Source: Physcousia sp015060555
GTDB taxonomy: Bacteria > Bacteroidota > Bacteroidia > Bacteroidales > Bacteroidaceae
DNA length: 64,000 bases
Assembly (NCBI GenBank): GCA_015060555.1
Contig: SUYG01000044.1
Span: 1-64,000 of the forward strand
Direction: 5' to 3'
Part shown: positions 36,152-45,819 of the stretch, in pieces
Position numbering within the stretch: the stretch's first letter is position 1
How the letters are laid out: every line of letters starts with the position of its first letter
Notes under the pieces: model-generated
What the model was told of the DNA's origin: nothing
Seen by the model: only the letters and a program-made list of their open reading frames with translations
Databases searched by the model: none
Program-made: the position numbers and the translations under genes

Positions 36152-37326
36152 GGCTAAGCGTCATCATCGTCAACTATAATGTCAAGCACTACCTGTGGCA
36201 GTGTCTGGACTCCGTTCAGCGCGCTGCCAGAGGGTTGGATGTTGAGACGTGGGTGGTGGATAACGCCAGCACCGACGGCTCCATAGATTTCCTGCGGTCG
36301 CAGTTCCCTGACGTACATTATGTGGAGAACACAGAGAACGTAGGCTTTGCACGCGCCAACAACCAAGCCATCCGTGAATCTACAGGCGAACTGGTGCTCT
36401 TGCTGAATCCCGACACGTTCATCGCCGAGGACACATTGCAGCATTGCATCCAGTTCTTCGAGCAGCACCCCCAAGCCGGAGCGCTGGGCATCCACATGGT
36501 GAACCGCGACGGCAGTTTTGCCCGCGAGTCGCGTCGAGGTCTGCCCACCCCTGCCACCTCGTTCTATAAAGTGCTTGGCCTGAACCGTCTGTTTCCGCGC
36601 CACCCTCGCTTCGCCCACTACTATATGGGTCATCTGCCCGAGTTTGCCGACGGCCAGGTGGAAGTGCTCTCAGGGGCTTTCATGATGCTGCGGCGCACGG
36701 CCCTCGAGCAGGTGGGGCTCTTGGACGAGACCTATTTCATGTACGGCGAAGACATCGACCTCAGCTACCGCATTGGCATGGGAGGTTGGGAATGCTGGTA
36801 CACGCCAAAGCTGATGTTGCACTACAAGGGCGAGAGCACCCAGCAGACCAGCTTCCGCTACGTCTATAACTTCTACCACGCCATGCTCATCTTCTTCCGC
36901 AAGCATTTCGCACGCCGCTATTGGTTTGCATGGATTTGCGTGGAAGCTGCCGTGTTGGGAATGGGCTTCCTGAGCATGGTACGCAAGTGGCTGAAGCGCG
37001 GCATCAAATGGCTGAGAATCGTCATAGGCCTCAATCGTCTGCACACGCCTCATCCCGAGACGCTCCTGTTCATCGGCAGCGACGAAGCATGGACCACGGT
37101 TCAGGACATCTGTCACCGCGCTGGACTCGATGCTTCACGCGGCAGCGAACTGCCAGCCAAAAGCACCGTCATGCATTGCATCTTCGAGGTAACGGCCGAC
37201 GGACGTCCCTACTGCAATATGCTGTGGCAGATGGTGAACGGCTCACGCCAAGGCCTGCATTGTGATTACGGAACCTTCAACCTGCAGAGCGGCAAGCTCA
37301 TCCTCCCCAATGATATCTTCTCCTGA
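36148..37326 (+). CDS. Glycosyltransferase family 2 (rhamnosyltransferase-like)
   Basis: A 392-residue GT2 enzyme. The opening L-S-V-I-I-V-N-Y-N-V and V-D-N-A-S-T-D-G-S are the UDP/dTDP-sugar binding strands; L-N-P-D-T is the metal-binding DxD-like motif; E-D-I-D-L-S-Y-R near residue 210 supplies the catalytic base. A hydrophobic segment around 265-285 may anchor it to the inner membrane. The resemblance is to WbbL-type rhamnosyltransferases of cell-surface polysaccharide assembly. The C-terminal 110 residues go beyond the usual domain. Confidence 0.88.
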   Translation: MRLSVIIVNYNVKHYLWQCLDSVQRAARGLDVETWVVDNASTDGSIDFLRSQFPDVHYVENTENVGFARANNQAIRESTGELVLLLNPDTFIAEDTLQHCIQFFEQHPQAGALGIHMVNRDGSFARESRRGLPTPATSFYKVLGLNRLFPRHPRFAHYYMGHLPEFADGQVEVLSGAFMMLRRTALEQVGLLDETYFMYGEDIDLSYRIGMGGWECWYTPKLMLHYKGESTQQTSFRYVYNFYHAMLIFFRKHFARRYWFAWICVEAAVLGMGFLSMVRKWLKRGIKWLRIVIGLNRLHTPHPETLLFIGSDEAWTTVQDICHRAGLDASRGSELPAKSTVMHCIFEVTADGRPYCNMLWQMVNGSRQGLHCDYGTFNLQSGKLILPNDIFS

Positions 37327-37870
37327 CACCCCTACCCTTCGCCTACGAGCCTTGGAACCCGAGGACTTGGAATTGGTGTATCGCATTGAGAACGACCCCA
37401 CCTTCTGGCGTCATGGTTCCACCACCGTGCCGTACTCCCGCTATACCCTGCGTCAGTTTATCGCAGACAGTACAGGCGACATCTTCCGCGACGGACAGGT
37501 TCGCTTAGTGATAGAGATTAAAGAGGAATCGGGCGCGCGCGCGTGGAAGGCCATAGGTTTTGCCGACCTCGTAAACTTCGATGCCATCCACCTGCGCGCA
37601 GAGATCGGATTGCTGATACTTCCCGAACATCAGGGTCACCACCACGGCGCCTCTGCCATGCAGGCCCTCTGCCACTATGCCAGCAGTTTACATCTGCATC
37701 AGATCTACGCCATCATCGCTACCACAAACAAACCAGCCACGCAATTGTTTACGCGGCTGGGCTTTGAGGCCTCGGCACCCTTACATGACTGGCTACGTGC
37801 TGAGGATTCTTTCGTAGATGCTGTGGTGTGGCAGCGCATGTTACCTGCCGCGACCACCGCCACGTTGTGA
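37310..37870 (+). CDS. GNAT-family acetyltransferase
   Basis: A RimJ/RimL-like GNAT protein of 186 residues. The start at 37310 (MISSPDTPTLRLRALEPED) gives the normal family opening; an earlier codon at 37262 would add unrelated residues. The acetyl-CoA loop is carried by L-L-I-L-P-E-H-Q-G-H-H-H-G, where the usual R-G-x-G-x-A is altered to H-H-H-G-A-S-A. The C-terminal T-N-K-P-A-T-Q-L-F-T-R-L-G-F is standard. It overlaps the glycosyltransferase end by 17 bases and converges on the His-rich gene with a 30-base overlap. Confidence 0.82.
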   Translation: MISSPDTPTLRLRALEPEDLELVYRIENDPTFWRHGSTTVPYSRYTLRQFIADSTGDIFRDGQVRLVIEIKEESGARAWKAIGFADLVNFDAIHLRAEIGLLILPEHQGHHHGASAMQALCHYASSLHLHQIYAIIATTNKPATQLFTRLGFEASAPLHDWLRAEDSFVDAVVWQRMLPAATTATL

Positions 37871-38845
37871 ACCGCCACCGCCGTGGAAACCGCCACCGTG
37901 AGAGCCACCACCACGGGAACCACCAAAACTTGCATGACCGCCACTGTGTGAAGCGCCACTCCTCATGGATGCTCCGCTGAAGCTGCCGTGTGAGGGGACA
38001 GAACTGCGTCCGCTCATACCGGGAGTATGGTGCGAAGTGGAACTGACGGTAGTACGAGTGGAACTGGGATGACTGTAGTCTGAACGGCCTTGGGCACGGG
38101 CGTCCATGTTCGGACGTGAGCCGGAACTGTTGCCGTTGAAGTGGTTGCTGCTACCGCCACCCATGTGGTAGGTGCCGGAAGAGGGACGATGTGAGGATGC
38201 ACCATCATGACGTGAGGAGACATCGCCGCCCCGATGCGAGGGAGCACCACCATAATGCGAGGGGCTGCCATGATGTGAGAGATCGCCATGGCGAGAAGGT
38301 CCATGATCGGGACGATGTGAGGGATAACCTGCATGACCGCGATGACTGATGGCGCCACGGTGCGATCCGCGGAAACCTCCGTTCCAATGCGGACGACGCG
38401 AATAGTAGTAACCGCCACGATGGTAGTAGCGTCCGTGGCCGCCGCGATAGGTGTAATAAACCGAAGGATGATGGTAGTAGTAATGTCCAAGGCTGTAGTA
38501 ACGGTAGATGGGGAACAGCCAGGCACCACGGTACCATGTCAACGGACGGAAGAAATAGTCGGCAGCTGCGAAGAGCGTGTACTGCCAGTCATAAAGGATA
38601 TGACGGAGGTCGGAATTGCGATAGGTAAGATAATCGCCATAGAGGTCGGCCTCGGTGCGTACGCTCAGGAGATAATCCAAATTGATCTCGTAGCAATCGT
38701 TGTACTGCTGATCGTTGAGGTTCAACTCATAGGCCATCTTGTCGGTGAGGAAGCGGGCCTGCTCGCGCGCTTCTTCATAGTTCATAGCATTGAGGGAGAC
38801 GGCTGCGCAGAGGCTGAACACGAGGGTAAAAATCATCTTTTTCAT
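37841..38845 (-). CDS. Exported His/Ser/Gly-rich protein
   Basis: A 334-residue protein with a signal peptide (1-20, cleavage near LNA). Residues 22-110 form a helical domain with many Tyr and Asp residues. From about residue 115 the protein becomes extremely rich in His, Tyr, Ser, Gly and Arg, with repeats such as SHRG, SRHG, SHHG, SHYGG, and ends in a Gly-rich segment. The low-complexity part would be disordered and could bind metal ions or surfaces. The family appears limited to Bacteroidales; function unknown. A good promoter (TTTTG, 19 bases, TACCTTTG) lies upstream. Confidence 0.75.
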   Translation of the reverse strand: MKKMIFTLVFSLCAAVSLNAMNYEEAREQARFLTDKMAYELNLNDQQYNDCYEINLDYLLSVRTEADLYGDYLTYRNSDLRHILYDWQYTLFAAADYFFRPLTWYRGAWLFPIYRYYSLGHYYYHHPSVYYTYRGGHGRYYHRGGYYYSRRPHWNGGFRGSHRGAISHRGHAGYPSHRPDHGPSRHGDLSHHGSPSHYGGAPSHRGGDVSSRHDGASSHRPSSGTYHMGGGSSNHFNGNSSGSRPNMDARAQGRSDYSHPSSTRTTVSSTSHHTPGMSGRSSVPSHGSFSGASMRSGASHSGGHASFGGSRGGGSHGGGFHGGGGSQRGGGRGR

Positions 38846-38890
38846 ATTGCACTTATGTTTAGAGGTTTGACATTTTCCTTTGTTTGATGG

Positions 38891-38922
38891 TGCAAAGGTA
38901 TGGCGTTCTCATAACATGGCAA
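38891..38922 (-). promoter_or_regulatory. Full promoter of the His-rich gene
   Basis: On the minus strand, TTTTG at 38918-38922 is followed after 19 bases by TACCTTTG at 38891-38898. Spacing and both boxes fit the Bacteroidetes consensus. Confidence 0.7.
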
Positions 38923-38978
38923 AAGGAAATGACCTAATCCCCGAGGGAAAATCCCTACTGTGTGGAGGAGATTGCGCC

Positions 38979-39647
38979 CTACGCCCCTTCCGCAGGGATT
39001 GGCTTCTGCTGTGTGACGGTGATCTCCTGCGTGACACCACGTGAGGTCAGCAGCACTTTGGCCGTACGGTCTTCGTCGGTGGTGTTGAGCTCTGTCGTGA
39101 TTATTACCCTACGTTCACCTGCAGCGCCGGAGGTGGCTTCGAATGTCAGCCAGTCGCTGTCTGTGGAGAGTGTCCAGTTGGAATAGGCTGTGAAGGCCAG
39201 CGAAGCGGATGACGTGGTGGCATCGATGACGAGCGGCGCAAGGACATAGCCCTGGCGCACAGGATTGGTCACGTTGAGGAAGGGCAGCTGGATGACGGTG
39301 GCATCCACGCTGTAGTCGCCGGCAGCCAGATGCAGCAGCCCATAGCGCATCTCGCCTGTGGTGTTGGGCTCAAACTGCAGCCAGGCATACGACAGCACGA
39401 CAGCGTCAGTATAGGGGTTCTTGAAGCTGCTGTACTCATCGGGGACCTTGAACCACGAGACGTTGGAAGACAGCGTGTATGACTCTGTTGTCTCAAAAGA
39501 CACGGAATCCCATTCCTGGTCGGCATAGACGTAGAGGCCAACATCGTTGGGACGCAGGAAGCGCGACATGTGGAAATCACTTTTCTTGGAGCAGCCCATC
39601 ATCAGTATGATGGCCAGAAGAGGGAGCATGAAGAGGAACTTTTTCAT
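38979..39647 (-). CDS. BACON-domain lipoprotein
   Basis: A 222-residue predicted lipoprotein with lipobox M-M-G-C (Cys19). Residues 130-215 match a BACON domain (Bacteroidetes-associated carbohydrate-binding, often N-terminal): S-N-W-T-L-S-T-D-S-D-W-L-T, G-A-A-G-E-R-R-V-I-I-T-T and V-T-Q-E-I-T-V-T-Q-Q-K. Residues 35-125 may be a second, diverged copy (N-V-S-W-F-K-V-P). Such proteins are usually surface-exposed and bind mucin or polysaccharide. It lies directly downstream of the LptD-like gene, 16 bases away. Confidence 0.82.
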   Translation of the reverse strand: MKKFLFMLPLLAIILMMGCSKKSDFHMSRFLRPNDVGLYVYADQEWDSVSFETTESYTLSSNVSWFKVPDEYSSFKNPYTDAVVLSYAWLQFEPNTTGEMRYGLLHLAAGDYSVDATVIQLPFLNVTNPVRQGYVLAPLVIDATTSSASLAFTAYSNWTLSTDSDWLTFEATSGAAGERRVIITTELNTTDEDRTAKVLLTSRGVTQEITVTQQKPIPAEGA

Positions 39648-39663
39648 AGCGTATGGAAATTGA

Positions 39664-42495
39664 TTAGTACCATTCCAGGGTGTTGGTGTAGCTGCTTTGC
39701 TTACGCCACTTGAGCACGTCGGCGAGTGTCGAGGAGTTGGCAGCGAAGGTGAAGTTATAGGATGTATAAGGTGTCAGCACCATACTGGCCGACATGGTGA
39801 AGCAATGGAGGTCGCGCGAGACAGAAGCGGTGGTCATAGACAGGCGCTTCGCTGTGAAGTCATAGCCCGACGACCACGAGATGTTCCATCCGGATGCTAT
39901 CTGTATGTTGCCCGAGAAGTTCAGCGTGTGGGTGAGCTTATAGGGGTAGCGCATACGTTCCTTGTTGATCTCCGCCTGCGTATTCTCACGCAGCGATACG
40001 CCATACGACACCGACACCGACCACGGAATCTTGAACTTCACGTAGCCGTCTTCGTCGAGTTCGTCGCTGTTGGGATCGCGCTTGGCGGCATGCTGTCCCT
40101 TGGTGAGTTCGGGGTCGAGATTGGTGTCGTTCATGTTATGGGGGTCTTCCTCAGGGTTGTCATCATCATCCTTCTTCTTGCTGCCCTTGTTCTTGCCGAA
40201 GAGCTTGGCAAAGGTCTGGTTGTTGAAGGTGTAGGAGAAGTTCTGACTCATGCCCTGGAAACGTCCGAAGCGACCATGACTCCATTCCGTGCGGTCGCCC
40301 ACGACGACCTGTCCGGCTTCGTTGAACTCATAGGCATAGGTGGCAAACTGTGCGTTGAGGGAGAAGGTGTAGCTCTTGGTGAGCTTCAGACGGATGCGCA
40401 TATTCAGGTCACTCCACGGACGCGATTTAGCAGCCATGTTGTAGCTGAGCGAACCGCCGAGTTCATCAATCAGGCTGATTTTCTTGTAACCGGTGGAGTC
40501 CTTGGACGACGGCACCTTCATCTCCACGTTGTTGGAGACATCCAATGCCACGTTGCCCGTCTTGCCCTGGCCCGGCACACCATAGATGGCGCCCTGGAAG
40601 GGAGAGTAGGTCACGGTGGAGACATTGCCGTTGGCGTCGGTTTTCACGTAGGTGTCGTAGAAGCCCCAGAACGAGGAACCGAAGTCGGGGGCATAGGAGA
40701 AGCTCAGGGACGGCGTGAAGACATGCCGGATTTGTGTGCGTCGCAGGGCTGAATTCTTCTTGCCGATGATGGGCGTGTACATGCCGTAGAGTTTCGTGGA
40801 GGCCGAGAGGCTGACGTTGAAGTCATAGACATTGTAGAAGCCATAGACCGTGTCACGCCGTTCCGTCTGCGCCTCGGTGTCCCATGAGCGGTTCACCTTG
40901 TGCGAGTACATGCGGTCGGTGAAGTTGAACGAGGGTGTGATGTTGATGTAGTTGGCAACCGAGAAGGAGGCGTTGATGGGGATGGAGTGCCGCATACCGT
41001 TGCGCCAGTCCTTGATGAGGTTTGCCTTCAGGATCTTGTCTTCCTTGGTGGAAATGGAGTTGGAGAGCGTTCCGGTGTAGCTCATGGCAATCTTCTCATA
41101 CCATCGCTCGCTGCCCACCTTCTTCTTGCGCTTGAAGGGGTTGAAGCGCGCCAGCGAGATGTTCAGCGTGGGCAGGGTCACGGAGACGCTGGAGTCACGC
41201 ACGTTCTGCGACAGGTTCATCGAGGCAGAGAGTGTGAGTCCGATGTCCTGGAAGGTGCGGCTGTAGGAGATGGAGGAGGTTCGCGTGCTCTGTGTGTAAG
41301 CTTGCGGGTTGTACATCGAGGTGAGGTTGTTGCGCTCGTAGCTCGATGTGGCGAAGTTCACGCTGGCCGAGAAGCTCTGCGCCGGGTTGGCCTTGGAATC
41401 CTGACGGTGGCTCCATTGCACCTTGAAGCTTTTGGAGACGGAGTAGTCAGGCATGTTCTTCTCGCCCTCGACGGTGTTCTGGTACGAGAGGTTCACAGCG
41501 CCGCTGAAGCGGTAGCGTTTCTTATAGACGCTCTGTGCCGAGAGTCCCCAGGAGCCCTTGGTGTAGATTTCGCCCAGGAGCTTGAGATCGACCTTGTCGT
41601 TGATGGCCAGGTAGTAGCCGCCGTCGCGGAGGTAAAAGCCGCGCGTGGTCTCGTCGCCGTATGTAGGCATGATGATACCGCTTGAATAGGACTTCGAGAA
41701 GGGGAAGAAACCATAGGGAATCGCCAGCGGCAGCGGCACGTCCTCCACCACGAGATAGGCGGGACCGAAGACAACGTCCTTGCCGGGGCGCACCTTGGCA
41801 CGTGTCAGCTGGAGATAGAAGTGCGGATGTTTGGCATCGCACGTGGTATAGCGCGCGTTGCGGACATACATCGTTCCCGACGAGTCGCGCTTGCTCTCGT
41901 TACTCACCATGAAGCCCTCGCCCTGCTGCGTGAAGACGTTATGGATAAAGGCCTTGCGTGACTTGAAGTTATAGGCGATGTCGTCGGGCTCATAAGTGTC
42001 TTCGCCCTGCTTGAAGACGGGCGGCGTAACGATATGTCCTAAAGAGTCCTTGCGGCCCAGGGCGTGAACGATGCTGCTGTCCACACTCATGGTGATGTAG
42101 TCGGCCGTGAGCTCCAGATTCTGGTACTTGACATTGGCTTCGCCGTAGAAGTTGACGCGGTTCGTTCCGTAGTCGAAGACGATGGAGTCCTTGGCATCGA
42201 AATCCACGGGAGCATCCAATGCGCTCTTACTCTGTTTCGAGGAGTCGATGGCCACGGTATCGACACCCGTGTGACCGCCCACACCGAGATAGACGGTGTC
42301 GCCACCCACGATCAGGTAGCGCAGCGTGTCGGTGCTCACGGAATCCAGCGCCACGGAGTCCAGCATCAAGGAGTCCGACGCCACGGAGTCTCTATTCATG
42401 CGGCCACGGGTATGAGCCATCGGCGTGGTGACGGAGGCCATCACCATACCCACGATTGCGGCTAAAAAGCATATAGAGAGAAAGCGTCTATTCAC
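39664..42495 (-). CDS. LptD-like outer-membrane LPS assembly protein
   Basis: A 943-residue outer-membrane protein. After the signal peptide comes a Ser/Asp-rich linker (to about 75), then an OstA/LptA-like N-terminal domain (about 95-240) and a large beta-barrel of about 650 residues ending in an aromatic C-terminus (LEWY). The P-L-P-L-A-I-P-Y-G-F-F-P segment is typical of LptD-like proteins. LptD inserts lipopolysaccharide into the outer leaflet. An insertion rich in Lys and Asp (KNKGSKKKDDDDNPEED) forms a charged loop. A TACTTTTG promoter lies upstream. Confidence 0.85.
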   Translation of the reverse strand: MNRRFLSICFLAAIVGMVMASVTTPMAHTRGRMNRDSVASDSLMLDSVALDSVSTDTLRYLIVGGDTVYLGVGGHTGVDTVAIDSSKQSKSALDAPVDFDAKDSIVFDYGTNRVNFYGEANVKYQNLELTADYITMSVDSSIVHALGRKDSLGHIVTPPVFKQGEDTYEPDDIAYNFKSRKAFIHNVFTQQGEGFMVSNESKRDSSGTMYVRNARYTTCDAKHPHFYLQLTRAKVRPGKDVVFGPAYLVVEDVPLPLAIPYGFFPFSKSYSSGIIMPTYGDETTRGFYLRDGGYYLAINDKVDLKLLGEIYTKGSWGLSAQSVYKKRYRFSGAVNLSYQNTVEGEKNMPDYSVSKSFKVQWSHRQDSKANPAQSFSASVNFATSSYERNNLTSMYNPQAYTQSTRTSSISYSRTFQDIGLTLSASMNLSQNVRDSSVSVTLPTLNISLARFNPFKRKKKVGSERWYEKIAMSYTGTLSNSISTKEDKILKANLIKDWRNGMRHSIPINASFSVANYINITPSFNFTDRMYSHKVNRSWDTEAQTERRDTVYGFYNVYDFNVSLSASTKLYGMYTPIIGKKNSALRRTQIRHVFTPSLSFSYAPDFGSSFWGFYDTYVKTDANGNVSTVTYSPFQGAIYGVPGQGKTGNVALDVSNNVEMKVPSSKDSTGYKKISLIDELGGSLSYNMAAKSRPWSDLNMRIRLKLTKSYTFSLNAQFATYAYEFNEAGQVVVGDRTEWSHGRFGRFQGMSQNFSYTFNNQTFAKLFGKNKGSKKKDDDDNPEEDPHNMNDTNLDPELTKGQHAAKRDPNSDELDEDGYVKFKIPWSVSVSYGVSLRENTQAEINKERMRYPYKLTHTLNFSGNIQIASGWNISWSSGYDFTAKRLSMTTASVSRDLHCFTMSASMVLTPYTSYNFTFAANSSTLADVLKWRKQSSYTNTLEWY

Positions 42496-42514
42496 GTCAG
42501 CTTAAAATATCGTG

Positions 42515-42522
42515 CAAAAGTA
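42515..42522 (-). promoter_or_regulatory. -7 promoter box for the LptD-like gene
   Basis: Minus strand TACTTTTG, 20 bases upstream of the ATG, with TTG 20 bases further upstream as a -33 element. Confidence 0.6.
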
Positions 42523-42585
42523 CGCCTTCTCGCGCGCATACGCAAGAAATTTCAGCATTATTAACCAAAACAAGGACAACTTCGG

Positions 42586-43119
42586 CTATTCAAACCGCTT
42601 CATCCATGCTTTCATGCGCTCCACACCGTCAGCTCCGAACTTCTCCAAACTCTTCAACACCTGCTCGGGAGTGCGCACACGTTCGAGGTGACTTTTCGAG
42701 AAGAATTTGTCGGCATAGCAGATGAGCTGCTCCTCGATGGTCTCGGGCGAGTAGTCGGCCAGAGGCAGGGGCAGCGCCTGCCGGAGAATCATCTCGCGCG
42801 TGAGGCCCGTGCCGGTGTGTCGCTCGGCCACACGTGCATGCCGCGGCAGTCCCTCTCGGCGCAGCAGCTCTCCGCCCAGCAACCCGTGCTTGATGTAGGG
42901 TTCATGCCCGAAGCATTGGATGCCAGGGGCATCAGTCAGGAAGACGCCGATGTCATGGAGCATGGCGGCTTCGTAGAGGAAGGTCTCGTCAGCCCCCAGT
43001 TCGGGGTGACGGCATGCCACGTCGAGAGCCATGTCAGCCACGCTGCGGCTGTGTGTCAGCAGGATCTCACGCAGCGGTGCATTGTCGCTGTAGTATTTAT
43101 CTATCAGTTGGTCAACCAT
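42586..43119 (-). CDS. HD-domain phosphohydrolase
   Basis: A 177-residue protein of the HD superfamily, with H23, the H55-D56 pair (A-M-L-H-D-I-G) and a further His at residue 72 (HEPYIKHG), the pattern of metal-dependent phosphohydrolases. Such small HDIG proteins act on nucleotides or phosphodiesters; the substrate is not known. It starts 15 bases inside the end of the C10 peptidase gene in another frame, so translation is probably coupled. Confidence 0.85.
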   Translation of the reverse strand: MVDQLIDKYYSDNAPLREILLTHSRSVADMALDVACRHPELGADETFLYEAAMLHDIGVFLTDAPGIQCFGHEPYIKHGLLGGELLRREGLPRHARVAERHTGTGLTREMILRQALPLPLADYSPETIEEQLICYADKFFSKSHLERVRTPEQVLKSLEKFGADGVERMKAWMKRFE

Positions 43120-44852
43120 ATCTTCTTTCCTTTTTGAATCAGCAGTCCTCGCGAAGCGCCGTGGGCGTGTCGGCCGGAGAGGTCATACCACGGCGATGCC
43201 GGCTTGACGGGCGCGGGCGCAAGCGTGGTGATGCCTGTGGGCGTCGGGGTGGTGAAGCTCAGCTGTGACTGCACAGCCCAGGGGCATCGCACCAAGAAGG
43301 TGTAGCTTGTGGCGGGGGCCAGGTCGGAGAAGGTGACGGTGAGCGTGGTGGCGCTGCCTGCTGCCAGCGAGAGGACGCGGTAGTGGCGCAGGTCCTCGCC
43401 CTCGTGGCCTTCGGCATAGAGGCACAGGGTGACATCGCTGCCGGCATAGCCCGCGGCGGCGGTGTTGCTGACGGGAACGGCGAAGGTGTAGGCATAGCGG
43501 CCTTCCTCCTCGCGGCTCTCCGCCACGGTGGCACTCCCCCACTCCAACCGCGGTGCCGTACCGTGGGCGATGCTCACGGGCATCTGGAAGGGGATGGTGA
43601 TGTCGTCGTGTGAGATGCCTATGAGACGCTCGCCCTCCTCCGCGAAACGGAGATAGACACGCTGCGCGCGCTGTTCGCCGGGCGCCAGGGTGATGGCGCT
43701 CAGACCCACATAGTCGGCGTTCTTGAAGATGTCGGTCTCATCGAGCTGCCATGTCATCACCTCGTAGGTGTAGGTGACGACCTCGCTGCCCTCGTTATGG
43801 AACAGGAAGTCGGCGCCGACATAGCCCTGCAGGTCGGGGGCACGCCGGAAGTCGATGGCGTCGAGCACGATGCCCAGATCATCCAGCGCCAAGGTGTCGG
43901 GGTCTAAGGGTTGTGCCGTCTCGGAGGGGTGCATGAACAGGGCGGATTGGTTGCAGAAGAAGCCCATCTCAAGCCCCTCATCGTCCACGCGCAAAGGTTC
44001 CCACGGCGACAGACGCTCCAGGTCATACCACCCGTCGTAGTAGCCGTCATAGCCCCAGTTGAGATGGTAGAGGCCGTCGGCATCCACGCCGTCGATGTTG
44101 AAGGCATGTCCCGACAGGGCCATCGTATGGCCGGAATAGACGATGGGACGGCCCTGCTGCAACTCATGCCGCAGCATGGCGTGCCAGCGGGCAGGGGTGT
44201 AGAGGATGCGCTCGTAGTAGCGCACCATCCCGTAGCCCAGGGCATTACTCAGGGGTTCCACGGCACGATAGACGTTGGCGCCTGAGGCGTAGAGCCCGTA
44301 ATTCATGTGTACGGCCATGCCTGCCGCCAGCGAGGGCAGCGCGATGGCGAGACCCTGCTGTTCGCTCCATCCGTCGCGATAGTCCAGCAGGTAGTGGTCC
44401 CAATCGAAGCGCGTGCCGGGCAGCATGTCGGCGATGTCGTAGTTCTCGGTGCTCCATCCGTGCAGCGTGTCCGTCAGGGCGTCGGGATAGCGGTAGTAGG
44501 CCATCACCTGTTCTATGGCCGTGGCCACGCACCCCGAGAGGCAGCGCTCTGTGCTCACCTCTCCGCTCTCAAAGCGCCAATGCGGACACAGCAGGTTGTA
44601 GGGCTCCTCCTGCCCTCGGATGGAAGCCAGCAGCGGACCTATGCGGTTGGCTGTTGCCACGCGCATCTGCCGTCGCGGCGACTGACGCTGGCTGAGCTCC
44701 CGCCCACACAGCAGTTGTTGCAGCGCCTCGGGCATCTGTGCCGTACGGCTGACATCGCGTGCCAGCAGCTGGCCATCGACATATAAATCAGTTTGTGCGA
44801 CACCAGATGCCGCACAAAACAGAATAAGGAAGATGTACCAGAGGCGTCTCAT
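43104..44852 (-). CDS. Secreted C10-family (streptopain-like) cysteine peptidase
   Basis: A 582-residue secreted protease. After the signal peptide (1-19) a propeptide covers about 20-85. The catalytic Cys is C108 in S-G-C-V-A-T-A, and the catalytic His is in S-G-H-A-F-N-I-D-G-V, followed by the expected aromatic W-G-Y-D-G-Y-Y-D-G-W-Y. The domain ends near residue 320; beta-rich modules follow. The C-terminal YDLSGRHAHGASRGLLIQKG is a type IX-like tail, slightly degenerate. Related enzymes include SpeB and Prevotella interpain A. Confidence 0.88.
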   Translation of the reverse strand: MRRLWYIFLILFCAASGVAQTDLYVDGQLLARDVSRTAQMPEALQQLLCGRELSQRQSPRRQMRVATANRIGPLLASIRGQEEPYNLLCPHWRFESGEVSTERCLSGCVATAIEQVMAYYRYPDALTDTLHGWSTENYDIADMLPGTRFDWDHYLLDYRDGWSEQQGLAIALPSLAAGMAVHMNYGLYASGANVYRAVEPLSNALGYGMVRYYERILYTPARWHAMLRHELQQGRPIVYSGHTMALSGHAFNIDGVDADGLYHLNWGYDGYYDGWYDLERLSPWEPLRVDDEGLEMGFFCNQSALFMHPSETAQPLDPDTLALDDLGIVLDAIDFRRAPDLQGYVGADFLFHNEGSEVVTYTYEVMTWQLDETDIFKNADYVGLSAITLAPGEQRAQRVYLRFAEEGERLIGISHDDITIPFQMPVSIAHGTAPRLEWGSATVAESREEEGRYAYTFAVPVSNTAAAGYAGSDVTLCLYAEGHEGEDLRHYRVLSLAAGSATTLTVTFSDLAPATSYTFLVRCPWAVQSQLSFTTPTPTGITTLAPAPVKPASPWYDLSGRHAHGASRGLLIQKGKKIWLTN

Positions 44853-44859
44853 CTACGGT

Positions 44860-45801
44860 TTATTGAAGGTTCAGGAGTGCCTTGCCCTCATCCGACAGCA
44901 GGGGCTTCACGGCCTCGAAGGACAGGATGACGCTTGGGCGACCCATGGCGTAGCACGCAATCTCATACTCCTGGTAGAGGAAGATGATGCCGTCACGCGT
45001 CACCCACGGAGCGGTCACCGGCAGCGGCAAACCGTACTCGAGTTCGTTCTCAGGCGTCTCGGGGTCGTCGTAGAGAATCAACATGTCCTGCAACTGTTCG
45101 TCGGTAGTGATGGGTTCCGTGGCATCCGTGCTGAACTCCTTCTTCAGCTGCGCTTTGATGAGTTCTATGAGCTCGGCCTTCTTGTCCATATTGAAGAGGT
45201 TCCAGCCCAGCTGCTTGCCATCCTTCTTGCTGAAGGTGATGCCGGCCAGGTACTGCCCGCCGTGGGCACCGCCCGTATAGACATCATGCTCCTGGAACAG
45301 CGTCAGGTACTCGGGCGTCTGCTCCTGCAGCTCGATATGCAGCAAGTTCATGAAGCTGCCGTCGAAGCCCTCGCTGGCAAACTCGCGAAGACCAGCGGAC
45401 ATACGGTCCAGACCTTGGCGGCCACACGACTTGACGAAGGGCTCGGCGAAGCGTTCCACCTCGTCGATGGAGAAGGTGATGACGGAATCCAGCGGCTCGT
45501 TTTCGTAGTTGGAGTAGCTGCACGCTGCCACCTGCTCACGAATCCAGTCGAGAGCGGCCACGGTGCCTTTGTCGGCTTTGTCGGTGTCTTGACTGGGCGG
45601 GAAATCGATGCGCATCTCCTGAAAGGCTTTCGCGCCGTTCACCGTGATGCTGTCATCATATTCCACCGTGCACCACACCAGCTCCTCGGCTTCCGGCTCC
45701 TTGCCGTTGAACCATTGGCAGCCGGCCATGACCATAGAGGCGAGGCCGACGAGTGCGGCTCCCTTCCATGAGAGCCTGCAGGAATGATTTCGGTTCATCA
45801 T
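44860..45801 (-). CDS. DUF3298 lipoprotein
   Basis: A 313-residue predicted lipoprotein (lipobox V-M-A-G-C, Cys28). The middle contains the DUF3298 segment (YTGGAHGGQYLAGITFSKKD) found in RsiV-like proteins, which hold a peptidoglycan- or lysozyme-binding fold. Function here unknown. It ends 7 bases before the C10 peptidase start on the same strand. Confidence 0.8.
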   Translation of the reverse strand: MMNRNHSCRLSWKGAALVGLASMVMAGCQWFNGKEPEAEELVWCTVEYDDSITVNGAKAFQEMRIDFPPSQDTDKADKGTVAALDWIREQVAACSYSNYENEPLDSVITFSIDEVERFAEPFVKSCGRQGLDRMSAGLREFASEGFDGSFMNLLHIELQEQTPEYLTLFQEHDVYTGGAHGGQYLAGITFSKKDGKQLGWNLFNMDKKAELIELIKAQLKKEFSTDATEPITTDEQLQDMLILYDDPETPENELEYGLPLPVTAPWVTRDGIIFLYQEYEIACYAMGRPSVILSFEAVKPLLSDEGKALLNLQ

Positions 45802-45819
45802 AGGATGTGTGTTTTGGAG

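Noticed and set aside
39697..41685. Two long plus-strand frames (351 and 261 residues)
   Set aside because: Both are opposite the LptD-like gene and show no protein-like motifs.
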